Shown here piece after piece: positions 15,768 to 24,613 of a stretch of 64,000 bases of DNA. Position 1 is the first letter of the stretch, and every line of letters begins with the position of its first letter. Source of the stretch: Fibrobacter succinogenes (lineage in GTDB: Bacteria > Fibrobacterota > Fibrobacteria > Fibrobacterales > Fibrobacteraceae); NCBI GenBank assembly GCA_902799745.1, contig CADCBQ010000003.1, positions 40,367-104,366 of the forward strand. The letters run 5' to 3'. The translations under genes and the position numbers were made by a program. The notes beneath the pieces are model-generated. The model did not search any database. It saw nothing but the letters and a program-made list of their open reading frames with translations, and was not told the origin of the DNA.

Positions 15768-16700
15768 ATGAATATGGGGAAACAAACCTCGCGTCAACAA
15801 TTAATCCCGCCCACGCACCAAAGCGTGAAGGCGGGTTTTGTTGTTTATTCTCCGGGGAGCGAATACCGGAGCATCGTGATTCTCGAAGAAGGAGAACTCG
15901 TTGCTCGCGAAGTCACTCCCCCGCATTCCGTCGTCTTTACCATGCGACCGGGAGACCTGGTCGGGGTGGCAGCCCTACTTGAACGAGAACCGTTCAAGTA
16001 CGAACTTTCGGCAAGCAAGGATTCCAAGATTACGCTCGTAACCGAAGAGTGCATGGAATCGGAACTCAAGAGGCTTCCGCTGTGGCTGTTGGCGCTAATC
16101 CGCAGCCTTTCGGCAAAGACGCATCAGCTCAAGCGCGCCGCGGTCGAAACCCGCGTACAGAACACGCTCAAGAGCCTTGCCGAATATCTGAGCCACAAGC
16201 CCAAGGACACCGAATTCAACCTGGCCGAACTCATTCGCGAATTCAGTTTCCTGACCAAGATTTCGACAGCCATTGTGCAAGAAGATTTGAAGTCGCTCTT
16301 GCGCAGGCACCTGATCAAGCTTTCCCAAAAGAACGGTCGCATATTCTGCAAGATTGTAGATCCGGAACTCCTGCACATCTTTACGGATTACCTGCGCGCC
16401 CAAGAGAGCGACACGGGCTATACTCCGTACAAATTAAGCATCGTACAGAAAAAGATTCTGGTATTTCTATCTGCAAACGAGGCTATCGAGCCCAAGACTG
16501 GTCCAGAATGGATTTCTTTCATTCACGAAAAGTTTAGCGACGCCGATGTTTCACAGTGGATTAACTTGTTAAAAATGGAATGGTTTATCAAGGCCGACCA
16601 GAACAATCCGGACTGCGATAACTTTACGGTCAACAAGGCCAAGGTCTATTACTTCTTGAAGGCCTTGCGTTACGAAACCAACATTCGGGGGGTACTATGA
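15768..16700 (+). CDS. Cyclic-nucleotide-binding-fold protein A
   Basis: 310 residues. Residues about 21-110 form a cNMP-binding (CRP-like) beta barrel: AGFVVYSPGSEYRSIVILEEG, MRPGDLVGVAALLEREPF. The phosphate-binding cassette lacks the conserved GE...R-A residues, so cAMP binding is doubtful. A helical region with possible winged-helix features (about 135-205) and a further helical domain follow. The first 25 codons coincide with the terminator of the rplS operon, so the start is uncertain. It overlaps the paralogous protein B by four bases (ATGA), implying coupled translation and perhaps a heteromeric complex. No specific function is known. Confidence 0.7.
   Translation: MNMGKQTSRQQLIPPTHQSVKAGFVVYSPGSEYRSIVILEEGELVAREVTPPHSVVFTMRPGDLVGVAALLEREPFKYELSASKDSKITLVTEECMESELKRLPLWLLALIRSLSAKTHQLKRAAVETRVQNTLKSLAEYLSHKPKDTEFNLAELIREFSFLTKISTAIVQEDLKSLLRRHLIKLSQKNGRIFCKIVDPELLHIFTDYLRAQESDTGYTPYKLSIVQKKILVFLSANEAIEPKTGPEWISFIHEKFSDADVSQWINLLKMEWFIKADQNNPDCDNFTVNKAKVYYFLKALRYETNIRGVL
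15806..15842 (+). terminator. rplS-operon terminator inside the next reading frame
   Basis: Stem CCCGCC+CACGC paired with GCGTG+GGCGGG (two-base bulge), then TTTTGTTGTTT. It lies 38 codon positions or fewer inside the start of the cyclic-nucleotide-fold gene. Confidence 0.75.
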
Positions 16701-17638
16701 TTCTTGAAGAAGGGCAAGTACTCTTCCGCGAAGGCGCCCCGAGCGAAAAGCTTTACGTGATTCGCGACGGCGAACTGCAAGGGACCAACTCCCGCAACAG
16801 CGTGGTAAACACTTACGGTCCGGGCGTTCTGATTGGCGAACTTTCGCTCCTGAAAAAGGAACCCTGCACCGAAACAGTTACGGCAACCGAAGATTCCGAG
16901 CTGATCGAAATCACGCCCGACAACTTAGATGAAACGCTGGAACAAGAACCCGCTTGGTTCAAGTCCATCATCACGTTCTTGACAGGGCGTTTGCAGATTG
17001 CAGGTGACAACAAACGCAAGAGCGACAAAATCAAGGCGTTGCCGAGCCTGCTCTACATTTTGGATTCGCTTTCAGCCCGCAACAAGACCAACACGGAATC
17101 CTACATCTCGCTTTCCGAAGTCATGGACGGAGTCGAGAACCTTTTCAACCTTTCCAGGGACAACATCAAAGACCTGCTGAAGATACTGGAAGACCTGGAA
17201 ATACTCAAGGTACAGAGCCCACAGATTCAGGTGAAGAATGCCAACGTAGTTCACCTGCTTTACGAATCAATTCGTTACCGTGCCCGCAACAGGAAGATGC
17301 CACCGCAGATTCTTTCGATGACCGAACAGATGGTGCTGAACGCCGTCATCAAAACCGTGCAGCAAAGCAAGGAACCGCTCAAGAACGGCACCTTTACCGT
17401 ATCGACAGAATCGCTCCTGAAAGTCGGCAAGCGCGCCATGTTTGGCGCCACGTTGACCACGCGCACCATGCTCCCGCTCCTGGAACGCAAGCTCCTGAAC
17501 GCATCTACCGACATTGTCAACACAAGCGCACTCCCCGAAATCACCGAGATTCCGTCCTTTTTCGGGGACTTTGACACCATCCTCGACTTGATGGAACTTA
17601 ACCGCATATACCCGCTGCTGGACAAGAAGCTCGTCTAA
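16697..17638 (+). CDS. Cyclic-nucleotide-binding-fold protein B
   Basis: 313 residues, paralogue of the preceding gene in domain order. Residues 1-100 are a cNMP-binding barrel (EEGQVLFREGAPSEKLYVIRDGEL, GPGVLIGELSLLKKEP). The cassette keeps GELSLL but has TVTA where CRP has the phosphate-binding Arg, so a nucleotide ligand is unlikely or different. A helical region (about 115-190) contains a winged-helix-like DLLKILEDLEILKVQ, and the last 100 residues are another helical module. Expression is coupled to protein A by the ATGA overlap. Cytoplasmic; regulatory function is inferred only from the fold. Confidence 0.7.
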   Translation: MILEEGQVLFREGAPSEKLYVIRDGELQGTNSRNSVVNTYGPGVLIGELSLLKKEPCTETVTATEDSELIEITPDNLDETLEQEPAWFKSIITFLTGRLQIAGDNKRKSDKIKALPSLLYILDSLSARNKTNTESYISLSEVMDGVENLFNLSRDNIKDLLKILEDLEILKVQSPQIQVKNANVVHLLYESIRYRARNRKMPPQILSMTEQMVLNAVIKTVQQSKEPLKNGTFTVSTESLLKVGKRAMFGATLTTRTMLPLLERKLLNASTDIVNTSALPEITEIPSFFGDFDTILDLMELNRIYPLLDKKLV

Positions 17639-17645
17639 ATTTTTC

Positions 17646-17653
17646 TATCTTTA
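17646..17653 (+). promoter_or_regulatory. TATCTTTA promoter-like box of yajC-def
   Basis: ATTTTTCTATCTTTAACC lies 38 bases before the yajC ATG, immediately after the stop of cyclic-nucleotide-fold protein B. Confidence 0.5.
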
Positions 17654-17691
17654 ACCCTGTAACAAACCATCAACCCTTTTCAAGGTTAATT

Positions 17692-18072
17692 ATGAAACTT
17701 TCTGCACTTCTCGTGACCCTTTCCTCCATTGCCGCCTTCGCCCAGGAAGCAGCTGAAGCTGAACAGCAGCCGAGCGCCATTGGCAGCTTCTTGCCGCTCA
17801 TTCTCCTCTTCGTGGTGATGTGGCTTTTCTTCATCCGTCCGAAGAACAAGGAAATGAAGAAGATGGAAGAAATGCGCAAGGCTCTCAAGAAGGGAGACAA
17901 GGTGATCACCACCGCCGGCATTATCGGCACGGTGACCAACATCGACGAAACCGGCACCACGATTTCTGTGCGTACGGGTTCTACCACCATCATCGATTTT
18001 GAAAAGTCCGCTATTCTCCGCGTTCTGAACGCCGAAACCGCTCCGGCCGCCAAGACCGAAGAAAAGAAGTAA
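17692..18072 (+). CDS. yajC: Preprotein translocase subunit YajC
   Basis: 126 residues. YajC is a small single-span accessory of SecDF-YajC. A hydrophobic N-terminus resembling a signal peptide is followed by the true membrane helix (about 34-51: FLPLILLFVVMWLFFIRP), the family FFIRPKNKEMKK motif, and a small cytoplasmic domain with KKGDKVITTAGIIGTV and VRTGSTTIIDFEKSAI. An Ala/Lys/Glu tail ends the protein. The def gene starts 3 bases later, so they are co-transcribed. Confidence 0.93.
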   Translation: MKLSALLVTLSSIAAFAQEAAEAEQQPSAIGSFLPLILLFVVMWLFFIRPKNKEMKKMEEMRKALKKGDKVITTAGIIGTVTNIDETGTTISVRTGSTTIIDFEKSAILRVLNAETAPAAKTEEKK

Positions 18073-18075
18073 TCC

Positions 18076-18615
18076 ATGGCTCTTCTCGAAATTAGAACTT
18101 ACGGCGATCCGGTGCTTCGCAAAAAATGCGAACCCATCACCGAGATTACGCCTGAACTGCGCCAGCTCGCCAAGGACATGCTCGAAACCATGTACGAGGC
18201 TCCAGGTTGCGGCCTTGCCGCCCCGCAAATTGGCAAGAATATTCGCTTGGTCGTCATCGACACCGCTATTCCCGGTGAAGAAGAACCGCGCCCCTACATT
18301 ATGTTCAACCCCGAGTGGGAAGCCGAACCCGATGCAAAGGTGGTGCCGTACGATGAAGGTTGCCTTTCTGTGCCGGATGTTTTCTGCAACGTGATGCGCC
18401 CCGACAAGGTGTGCGTGCGTTTCTTTGACATCAATGGCGAACCGCAAGAACTGCATGACTGCGACGGACTCTTTGGCCGCTGCATTCAGCACGAAACGGA
18501 CCACCTGAACGGCGATTTGTTCGTGGACAAGATTTCAACTGCCGACCGCACCATGAACCAGTCCAAGCTGCGTAAAATGGCAAAGGATACTCAGGCGAAA
18601 CTGAAGAAGCACTAA
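18076..18615 (+). CDS. def: Peptide deformylase
   Basis: 179 residues; removes the formyl group from nascent proteins. All three catalytic motifs are intact: GCGLAAPQIG (about residue 45), EGCLSVP (about 95) whose Cys binds the metal, and QHETDHLNG (about 137-145) with the two metal-binding His and catalytic Glu. Starts 3 bases after yajC and ends before a clear terminator. Confidence 0.96.
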   Translation: MALLEIRTYGDPVLRKKCEPITEITPELRQLAKDMLETMYEAPGCGLAAPQIGKNIRLVVIDTAIPGEEEPRPYIMFNPEWEAEPDAKVVPYDEGCLSVPDVFCNVMRPDKVCVRFFDINGEPQELHDCDGLFGRCIQHETDHLNGDLFVDKISTADRTMNQSKLRKMAKDTQAKLKKH

Positions 18616-18645
18616 GGCAGGTTCAAAAAGCCTTTGAGCAATGAC

Positions 18646-18677
18646 ATGCCCGCCACCGAGCGGGCATCTCCTTTTTT
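18646..18677 (+). terminator. yajC-def terminator
   Basis: Perfect ATGCCCGC / GCGGGCAT stem with a 6-base loop, then CTCCTTTTTT. Confidence 0.85.
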
Positions 18678-18709
18678 GTCAAAGAATTATTTGTATAATT
18701 ACACAAGCA

Positions 18710-20269
18710 ATGTCCTTTAAACTTCCACTGTTCTTTGCTCTTACTTTCGGGATTTCGTTTGCTTTTGCAGACGATGACTTTGACTTGCCCGACGACGTGC
18801 AAAGTGCGGAAGTGCCTGCTACCGCCGAAGACATTCCTGAAGGACCTGTCAATTTCGCTCCTATAGAAGAAACAACTACCGGAACAGAAAACACAGCGGA
18901 TTCCGCATCTTCAAAAAAAGCCAGCGTCAAGACAGAAAACCCGAAAGCAAAAGAACCTGTTCAGCAGGCAAAGCAGAATAAACCGCTACCCGTAAAGAAC
19001 AAGTCTGCCAAGGATATCGCAAATAGTTACCTGCCGCCCATGCCCGAAGCGCCTGCTGTCCCGGCAAAGCCTGCTACTCCAGCAAAACCCGCCGCAAAGG
19101 CCGTAACAAGTACCTCTTCAGCAACAAACGAAACTGTCAAATTTGAAGACATGCAGATTCCCGAAGAATTGAATCGACCGCTTCGTGTAGGCATTTTCAC
19201 GGGAGTCAAGGAACTCTACATCAATTACCAAGGCGAAACGGTACGCGTCACTCCTCGCGGCAACATGGTCCGCTTTGAAGCCGATGGCAATTCCACCGAA
19301 GACATCGCGCATGAATTCAACAGCGAAGACGGCGGATGCCTCGCAGTCGCTCCCGATAAAAAGAGTCTCGGCAAGGCATGCTACCCCGGCAGCGTCATGT
19401 TCCGAACCACAAACGGCAAGCTCGACGCCATTAATTCGGTCGATGTCGAAGACTACTTGCGCGGGGTAATCCCCTACGAAATCGGCAAACTCGACTCCAG
19501 CCGAATCGAAGCATTAAAGGCTCAAGCCGTTGCTGCCCGCACCTACGCTTACAAACATTTTAACAGCCGCGAATCCATGGGCTTCGATGTTTTCGCCGAC
19601 ACCAAGGACCAAGTCTACAAGGGACTGGAATCGGCAACTCCGTTGACCGATGCTGCCGTCAAGGCTACCGCAGGCGTTGTGATGACTTACGGCGGCGAAT
19701 TCATTATTGCTTACTACCATTCCACTTGTGGCGGCGTCACCGAAACGCTTGCCACCTGGAACCGCGCCGATCTTCCGTACTTAAAGTCTGTCCCGGACAA
19801 GCGCCCGAATGGCAAGCCCTGGTGCGACGAATCTAGCTATACTAAGTGGGAACGCCGCTTTGCCGACAAAGAAATCGCCAAGTTGTTCAAGGCAAACGCC
19901 ACCGAAGCGAAAGCCGTTTTCAGCAACGCAAACGGAAAAGATTTCAAGAAAGTCAAATCGATCAAGATCAAGGACAACCTCAAGAGCGGACGTATCTTGA
20001 CACTCCGCGTCGAAACGGACAAGGGTTATTTCGACGTTCAAACTGATCGCACCCGCTGGCTATTCAAGAAGGCTGGAACCATACTCCCCTCCTCTTTCTT
20101 TACCGTTAAAAAAGAAGGCAAGGAATGGGTGCTTACAGGCACTGGATTTGGGCACGGCGTGGGCATGTGCCAAATGGGAGTGCGGGCTCGTGCGCAGGCC
20201 GGGCAAAGCTATCAAGAAATCTTGAGTCATTACTACCAGGGAATTACTCTGGAAAAATTTGAGCGGTAG
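18710..20269 (+). CDS. Secreted SpoIID/LytB-domain protein
   Basis: 519 residues. The ATG at 18710 starts a signal peptide (ALTFGISFAFA). A long Pro/Ala/Lys/Glu-rich linker reaches about residue 150. The SpoIID-type domain follows: NSVDVEDYLRGVIPYEI, ALKAQAVAARTYAY, DVFADTKDQVYKG, AVKATAGVVMTYGG and YYHSTCGGVTE, with the family Glu in PYEIG as likely catalytic acid. SpoIID is a peptidoglycan lytic transglycosylase in sporulating bacteria; in a non-sporulating Gram-negative it probably remodels or recycles wall. The closing GTGFGHGVGMCQMGVRARAQAG matches the family end. TATAATTA at 18694-18701 may be a -10. Confidence 0.88.
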   Translation: MSFKLPLFFALTFGISFAFADDDFDLPDDVQSAEVPATAEDIPEGPVNFAPIEETTTGTENTADSASSKKASVKTENPKAKEPVQQAKQNKPLPVKNKSAKDIANSYLPPMPEAPAVPAKPATPAKPAAKAVTSTSSATNETVKFEDMQIPEELNRPLRVGIFTGVKELYINYQGETVRVTPRGNMVRFEADGNSTEDIAHEFNSEDGGCLAVAPDKKSLGKACYPGSVMFRTTNGKLDAINSVDVEDYLRGVIPYEIGKLDSSRIEALKAQAVAARTYAYKHFNSRESMGFDVFADTKDQVYKGLESATPLTDAAVKATAGVVMTYGGEFIIAYYHSTCGGVTETLATWNRADLPYLKSVPDKRPNGKPWCDESSYTKWERRFADKEIAKLFKANATEAKAVFSNANGKDFKKVKSIKIKDNLKSGRILTLRVETDKGYFDVQTDRTRWLFKKAGTILPSSFFTVKKEGKEWVLTGTGFGHGVGMCQMGVRARAQAGQSYQEILSHYYQGITLEKFER

Positions 20270-20273
20270 TCGC

Positions 20274-21518
20274 GTGGACTGTTCCAACGAAAAGCCGCTA
20301 CTCGCCGTGATTAGCCAAGGTTGCGCAGCCAACTTTGGCGATGGCGAAAAGATTGCAAGATCATTTGCAAGCGAATACCGCGTAACCTTCGGGATGCCCG
20401 AATCGCAAAAACCCGATGCATTCGTGCTGAATGTTTGCACCGTGAAAGGAAACGCAGGCGCACTCAAGCTGCTGCGAGAAGCCTTAAGCACGGCCCCCGA
20501 AGCAAAACTCTTTATCACGGGCTGTGCGCCGAAAGATTTCCGCGAAGAAGTCGCAAAGATAACGGACAAGGTTGTATATACGAGTTTGAGGGAGCTCGGA
20601 CGGGGAATGCTGACCCTGCCCCTGCGAGAATCGCCGCTGGTAGGCATCGTCAATATCGAAGAAGGGTGCCTCGACGCCTGCGCCTATTGCTCTACAAGGC
20701 TCGTGAAAGGCCGTTTGCACAGCTACCCTGCCGCAGACATCGTGCAACAAGTAAAAAGCCTCGTAAGCGACGGATGCGTTGAAATTCAGCTGACTGGGCA
20801 AGACTGCGGCTGCTACGGATTCGATACCGGCACCAACCTCGCCGAACTCGTGCAACAGATTTTGGCAGAAGTCCCGGGCAATTACAAGATGCGCCTTGGC
20901 ATGGGAAACCCACGCCACATGATGCAGTATCTAGACGATCTCTTAAAATGTTTTGAAGACGATCGCGTCTACAAATTCATTCACCTGCCCGTGCAAAGCG
21001 GTAGCGAAAACATTCTCAAGGCCATGAACCGCAAGCATTCCGCAGACGACTACGTGATGCTTGCCGAGGCGTTCAACAAGTTTCCGCTATTCACGCTCAG
21101 CACCGACTTGATAGTCGGATTCCCCGGCGAAACCGAGCAGGATTTTCAAGACACGCTCGACATTCTCGAAAAGACGCGCCCGACGGTCTGCAACATCACC
21201 CGCTTCGTGGCACGCCCGAATACGCCCGCCTACAAGATGGCTGGCGCCGTTCCCGACGAAGTCAAGCACATTCGTTCTGCCACCCTTGCCGAAGCCTTCC
21301 AGCGCATCGCAACCGAGAATAACGCCCGCTGGGTAGGCCAAATCGAAACCGTGGTCATCGAAAAGCCAGGCTACCGCAAGGGCACCTACATCGCCCGGAA
21401 CGCCGCCTACCGCCCCGTCGCCATCACTAGCGAAAAGCCGCTACAGCCGGGCGAAAGATTCACCGTCAGCATCGCTGCCGCCGAACCCTTCGCCCTTATC
21501 GGGAACATTACCGATTAA
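20274..21518 (+). CDS. CDKAL1/archaeal-type tRNA methylthiotransferase (MiaB family)
   Basis: 414 residues from the GTG at 20274; a TTG at 20259 overlapping the SpoIID gene is the alternative. Architecture is that of MiaB-family radical-SAM enzymes: an N-terminal UPF0004 domain with SQGCAANFGDGE and LNVCTVK, the radical-SAM cluster Cys132/136/139 (GCLDACAYC), HLPVQSGSENILKAMNR, DLIVGFPGET, RPNTPAYKM and a C-terminal TRAM domain. YCSTRLVKGRLHSYP and IQLTGQDCGCYG...GTNL together with RLGMGNP match the eukaryotic CDKAL1 and archaeal subgroup rather than bacterial MtaB or MiaB. The predicted job is 2-methylthio modification of t6A37. Probably co-transcribed with the SpoIID gene. Confidence 0.82.
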   Translation: MDCSNEKPLLAVISQGCAANFGDGEKIARSFASEYRVTFGMPESQKPDAFVLNVCTVKGNAGALKLLREALSTAPEAKLFITGCAPKDFREEVAKITDKVVYTSLRELGRGMLTLPLRESPLVGIVNIEEGCLDACAYCSTRLVKGRLHSYPAADIVQQVKSLVSDGCVEIQLTGQDCGCYGFDTGTNLAELVQQILAEVPGNYKMRLGMGNPRHMMQYLDDLLKCFEDDRVYKFIHLPVQSGSENILKAMNRKHSADDYVMLAEAFNKFPLFTLSTDLIVGFPGETEQDFQDTLDILEKTRPTVCNITRFVARPNTPAYKMAGAVPDEVKHIRSATLAEAFQRIATENNARWVGQIETVVIEKPGYRKGTYIARNAAYRPVAITSEKPLQPGERFTVSIAAAEPFALIGNITD

Positions 21519-21560
21519 TCCAATCGAGCCTTAATAAAAGCCCCTTTTCGAAATCCGCAA

Positions 21561-21590
21561 AAAAAATCCCGCCGGCTTCGCCAGCGGGAA
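21561..21590 (-). terminator. Terminator of the fibro-slime gene
   Basis: CCCGCTGGC / GCCGGCGGG stem (one G-U pair) with a 3-base loop; the minus strand then reads ATTTTTTTTG. The two genes converge here. Confidence 0.85.
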
Positions 21591-21612
21591 AATTCTTTAA
21601 GCGGTTTTCGAA

Positions 21613-24393
21613 TTACTTGTTCTTGGCGCGCTTGTAACCACGTCTATAAGTTTCAAACGTACGAGAGTAGTAAACCGTTTGAGCGTAGGTACCGTTACCC
21701 GACTTGATGCAAGGACGATAAGATTCCTGAATGAAGGTCACCTGGTAAATGTAGGGACCAGTTGCAACAGCTCTACCATTCTGGGAAACCGGATACATCT
21801 TCACCGTGATAAAGCCGGCACCCGTTTCACCGTAGTACATAGAGCCGTCACCGCAAGAACCCTGAGCAGCACCCAAAGCAGCATGGAATTCATCTTCGTT
21901 CATGCTCTTCTGGTACTGGCTCACGAAATGACCCAGGTGGTCAAACACACGGACATTGATGCGGAACGGGCCCATGACCGGGTAAGACACGCTGAAGCAG
22001 CTTTCGGTTCCATTCGAATAACACATCGACATTGCAGATTGCTGACCACCCACATATGCTTTCGTCACGCCATTCATAGAACCGTCAGGACTTGTCTGAG
22101 AGAAGATTTTCTTTTCATCATTTGTGAGTGCAAGCGGGTTGTTATCCTTACCCACGCCAGTCGGCACAGAAGTGAACAAAAGGTCTGCGGTATAGTCTAG
22201 CGGCAATTCGCCATCGTGGCTTTCCGCAATATTGGTAAGAATGCTTGCCTGAGCGGTAAAGTCCGGACGAACAATCGCGGAGTCCAACACGAACGGAGAA
22301 ATAATGGTCGGAGCTCTAAATTCAGCTTCAGGCCAATCTTCCGGCTTATCCGGGTAACCCACCACAGACTTACCCGAAGCAGAGGTAATGCTAAACGTCA
22401 TCTTCTCATTCCAAGCCATCAAGGCATTCCAAGTCGCCTCGTCAATGCCCTGAGAAGCATAGTCGGCCTTTTGGACCTTATATTCGTCACTATTCAAGAA
22501 TTCCTGATCCTTGGGCGAGTTGAACGCAATCTTATCACCACTGATAACAATCGGGTTTTCAGCTATCTTGCCGTTTTCATCCATCAAGACGCCTTCAAAG
22601 GTGTACTGGACACCTGCAGAGCCCATGTTTTCGCCTTCATTGACGCTTGTAACATAGTAGCCATAAGTCTTGACAGTCTTAACGCCCGTTGCCGGGTCAG
22701 TTTCCGTACGCATCACGATAATCGTGGGCACGGTACTTCCGTATAATTTAATGTTCTGAAGAGTCGTGGCATCCAACGTCGTATTCAAGAACATGGTCAC
22801 CGTCTGGTTGCCACTCGAGTCAAGTTTTGCAGACACGCTACCAATAGCGGGCTGACCATAGCGAGACGGGGCAAGTTCAGAAAGGGAGCTGCGGATACGC
22901 AGGTTAGAACCATCGGACTGGCGGTCTGCATAGAAGAAGTGCAGATAATGCCAGGAGTCGTTGAGCCAAGTTCCATCGACATCAAGCTTGGCAGCGCAAG
23001 AATCAAGCAAAGGATCTCCCGGACGGCAACCATGCATATTGGTAGACAGGTAATCCATATCGGCAGTACCGGCAGCGGCAAGGTGAGTACCACCCAAGTC
23101 AACCACCAACACACCGTCCACGAAAATCCACATGTCATCGTCACCGGTGAATTTAAAGACTTCTTTCTGGCCCTTCTTGTACTTGAACTTGGCAACACCC
23201 ATCATGGTGAAACCATAGTTGCGCAAATGGCGGAGACCAATGTTATTGGGCTTGCCGACCGCACTGAGAGCGGCATTAATAGCGGCATCCGGGTTCCTAG
23301 GACCACCCGCACCAATCCATGCGTTGCACAGATTCGCGGTAGTATCACCCATGAAGTCCGTCTGGGTTTCAGCCCACTGGTACGAATAAGGCGGGCAGAA
23401 AATGGAAAGGCTCTGAGGACCATATTGGTTCGGGAACAATGGCTTTTGAGAAACCCACTGGAACTGACCATCTTCGGTAATACTATCAAGCGGGAAATAA
23501 CCACCATTGTTCCAGTTCTTGTCGATTTCGAAATATCTACCATCGCTAGCATCCTGATCCAGGATCAAAGTCGTATTCGTACGCTTGTTGATACCATCGA
23601 CATCGGCATACCACTGTTCAAAATACTGGTTGTCGCAAGCATACCTAGCCCTCGTGATCACAGGCTCGTACATATCCAAAGCGCACTTGGTCGGATCGTT
23701 CGGATCGCAGTCGTTGAGATCAGGCGGGAAATACAGTTTCTGTTCCACCATGCCCGGAGTCGTATAAACGATCTGGGACCAAGAATGTTTCTTACAAACC
23801 TTTGTAGCCTGGCATTCCTTGTCATTATCAGACTTATTTGCGGGCCACGAGCCCGACGCATCGGAACACAAGTCCGTCACCAGACCACGCATCACCTTAA
23901 GGCCAAGCGGGTTCCATTTAGGATCGTATTGGCATTCCTTGAATTCGCCATACCAAGCAAAACCAGTCTGGTCCAAAACAAGCTGAATATATTGAGGAAC
24001 GGTAGACGAGGCTCCGCTGGCAGTCATAATATCATGCGGATAACCATTTACGCCAACCGCAAGACCAAGTTCAGGAGTCTGCGTGTTGCCACAGCCAAAA
24101 AGAGCGTCATTACTACGGCGAGTGGTCCATTCCGCATTACTGGTATACGAAGCGTGCCAAGTATCCGGGAATGTACCGATCACATTTTTACCACTCTTTT
24201 TACCACCGTTATAAATACTGTTATGCGCTTCTTCCTGGAAGTTTTCAAAGTCCGGGTGAGTCACAGGAAAGTCACGGATAATGATATCCAGTTCTCTCTG
24301 GTTATTCTCAACCACAGCCTGCGAGGTAACAGCCCCAACAAGTCCAAAAATAGTCGCACCAAGTGCAATACGCTTAACAGCATTCAATTTCAT
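21613..24393 (-). CDS. Fibro-slime family secreted protein with PA14-like domain
   Basis: 926 residues with a signal peptide (IALGATIFGLVGAVTSQA). The N-terminal region has the opening LDIIIRDFPVTHPDFENFQ of fibro-slime proteins. Around residues 390-500 lies a PA14-like carbohydrate-binding segment with KFKYKKGQKEVFKFTGDD, DMWIFVDGVLVVDLGGTH and LHFFYADRQSDGSNLRI. The C-terminal third is beta-rich. Fibro-slime proteins are known from Fibrobacter succinogenes, where they are cell-surface and implicated in attachment to cellulose. No lipobox is present; the tail is basic (YRRGYKRAKNK), as seen in other secreted proteins here. Monocistronic with its own promoter box and terminator. Confidence 0.87.
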   Translation of the reverse strand: MKLNAVKRIALGATIFGLVGAVTSQAVVENNQRELDIIIRDFPVTHPDFENFQEEAHNSIYNGGKKSGKNVIGTFPDTWHASYTSNAEWTTRRSNDALFGCGNTQTPELGLAVGVNGYPHDIMTASGASSTVPQYIQLVLDQTGFAWYGEFKECQYDPKWNPLGLKVMRGLVTDLCSDASGSWPANKSDNDKECQATKVCKKHSWSQIVYTTPGMVEQKLYFPPDLNDCDPNDPTKCALDMYEPVITRARYACDNQYFEQWYADVDGINKRTNTTLILDQDASDGRYFEIDKNWNNGGYFPLDSITEDGQFQWVSQKPLFPNQYGPQSLSIFCPPYSYQWAETQTDFMGDTTANLCNAWIGAGGPRNPDAAINAALSAVGKPNNIGLRHLRNYGFTMMGVAKFKYKKGQKEVFKFTGDDDMWIFVDGVLVVDLGGTHLAAAGTADMDYLSTNMHGCRPGDPLLDSCAAKLDVDGTWLNDSWHYLHFFYADRQSDGSNLRIRSSLSELAPSRYGQPAIGSVSAKLDSSGNQTVTMFLNTTLDATTLQNIKLYGSTVPTIIVMRTETDPATGVKTVKTYGYYVTSVNEGENMGSAGVQYTFEGVLMDENGKIAENPIVISGDKIAFNSPKDQEFLNSDEYKVQKADYASQGIDEATWNALMAWNEKMTFSITSASGKSVVGYPDKPEDWPEAEFRAPTIISPFVLDSAIVRPDFTAQASILTNIAESHDGELPLDYTADLLFTSVPTGVGKDNNPLALTNDEKKIFSQTSPDGSMNGVTKAYVGGQQSAMSMCYSNGTESCFSVSYPVMGPFRINVRVFDHLGHFVSQYQKSMNEDEFHAALGAAQGSCGDGSMYYGETGAGFITVKMYPVSQNGRAVATGPYIYQVTFIQESYRPCIKSGNGTYAQTVYYSRTFETYRRGYKRAKNK

Positions 24394-24442
24394 AATAATC
24401 CAATCACCTTACCTAATAATATAGGTTTAGAGTATACCCCCC

Positions 24443-24450
24443 TAAATATA
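24443..24450 (-). promoter_or_regulatory. TATATTTA promoter-like box of the fibro-slime gene
   Basis: The minus strand reads GGTGTATATTTAGGGGGG, giving a leader of about 45 nt before the ATG at 24393. Confidence 0.5.
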
Positions 24451-24613
24451 CACCTTTTTTTTCAATTTATTAACTTTTTTATTGTGAAAATTCCTTTAAA
24501 CAAGCCGTTTGCAGAATCTCCGTGGGCAAAAACACTTATTTTTTGCTTCCCGGCGGAACATTCTTGCGCAATTTTTCCACAGTCCCGCTTAAATTTCTAA
24601 ATAGTGGCTCAGA

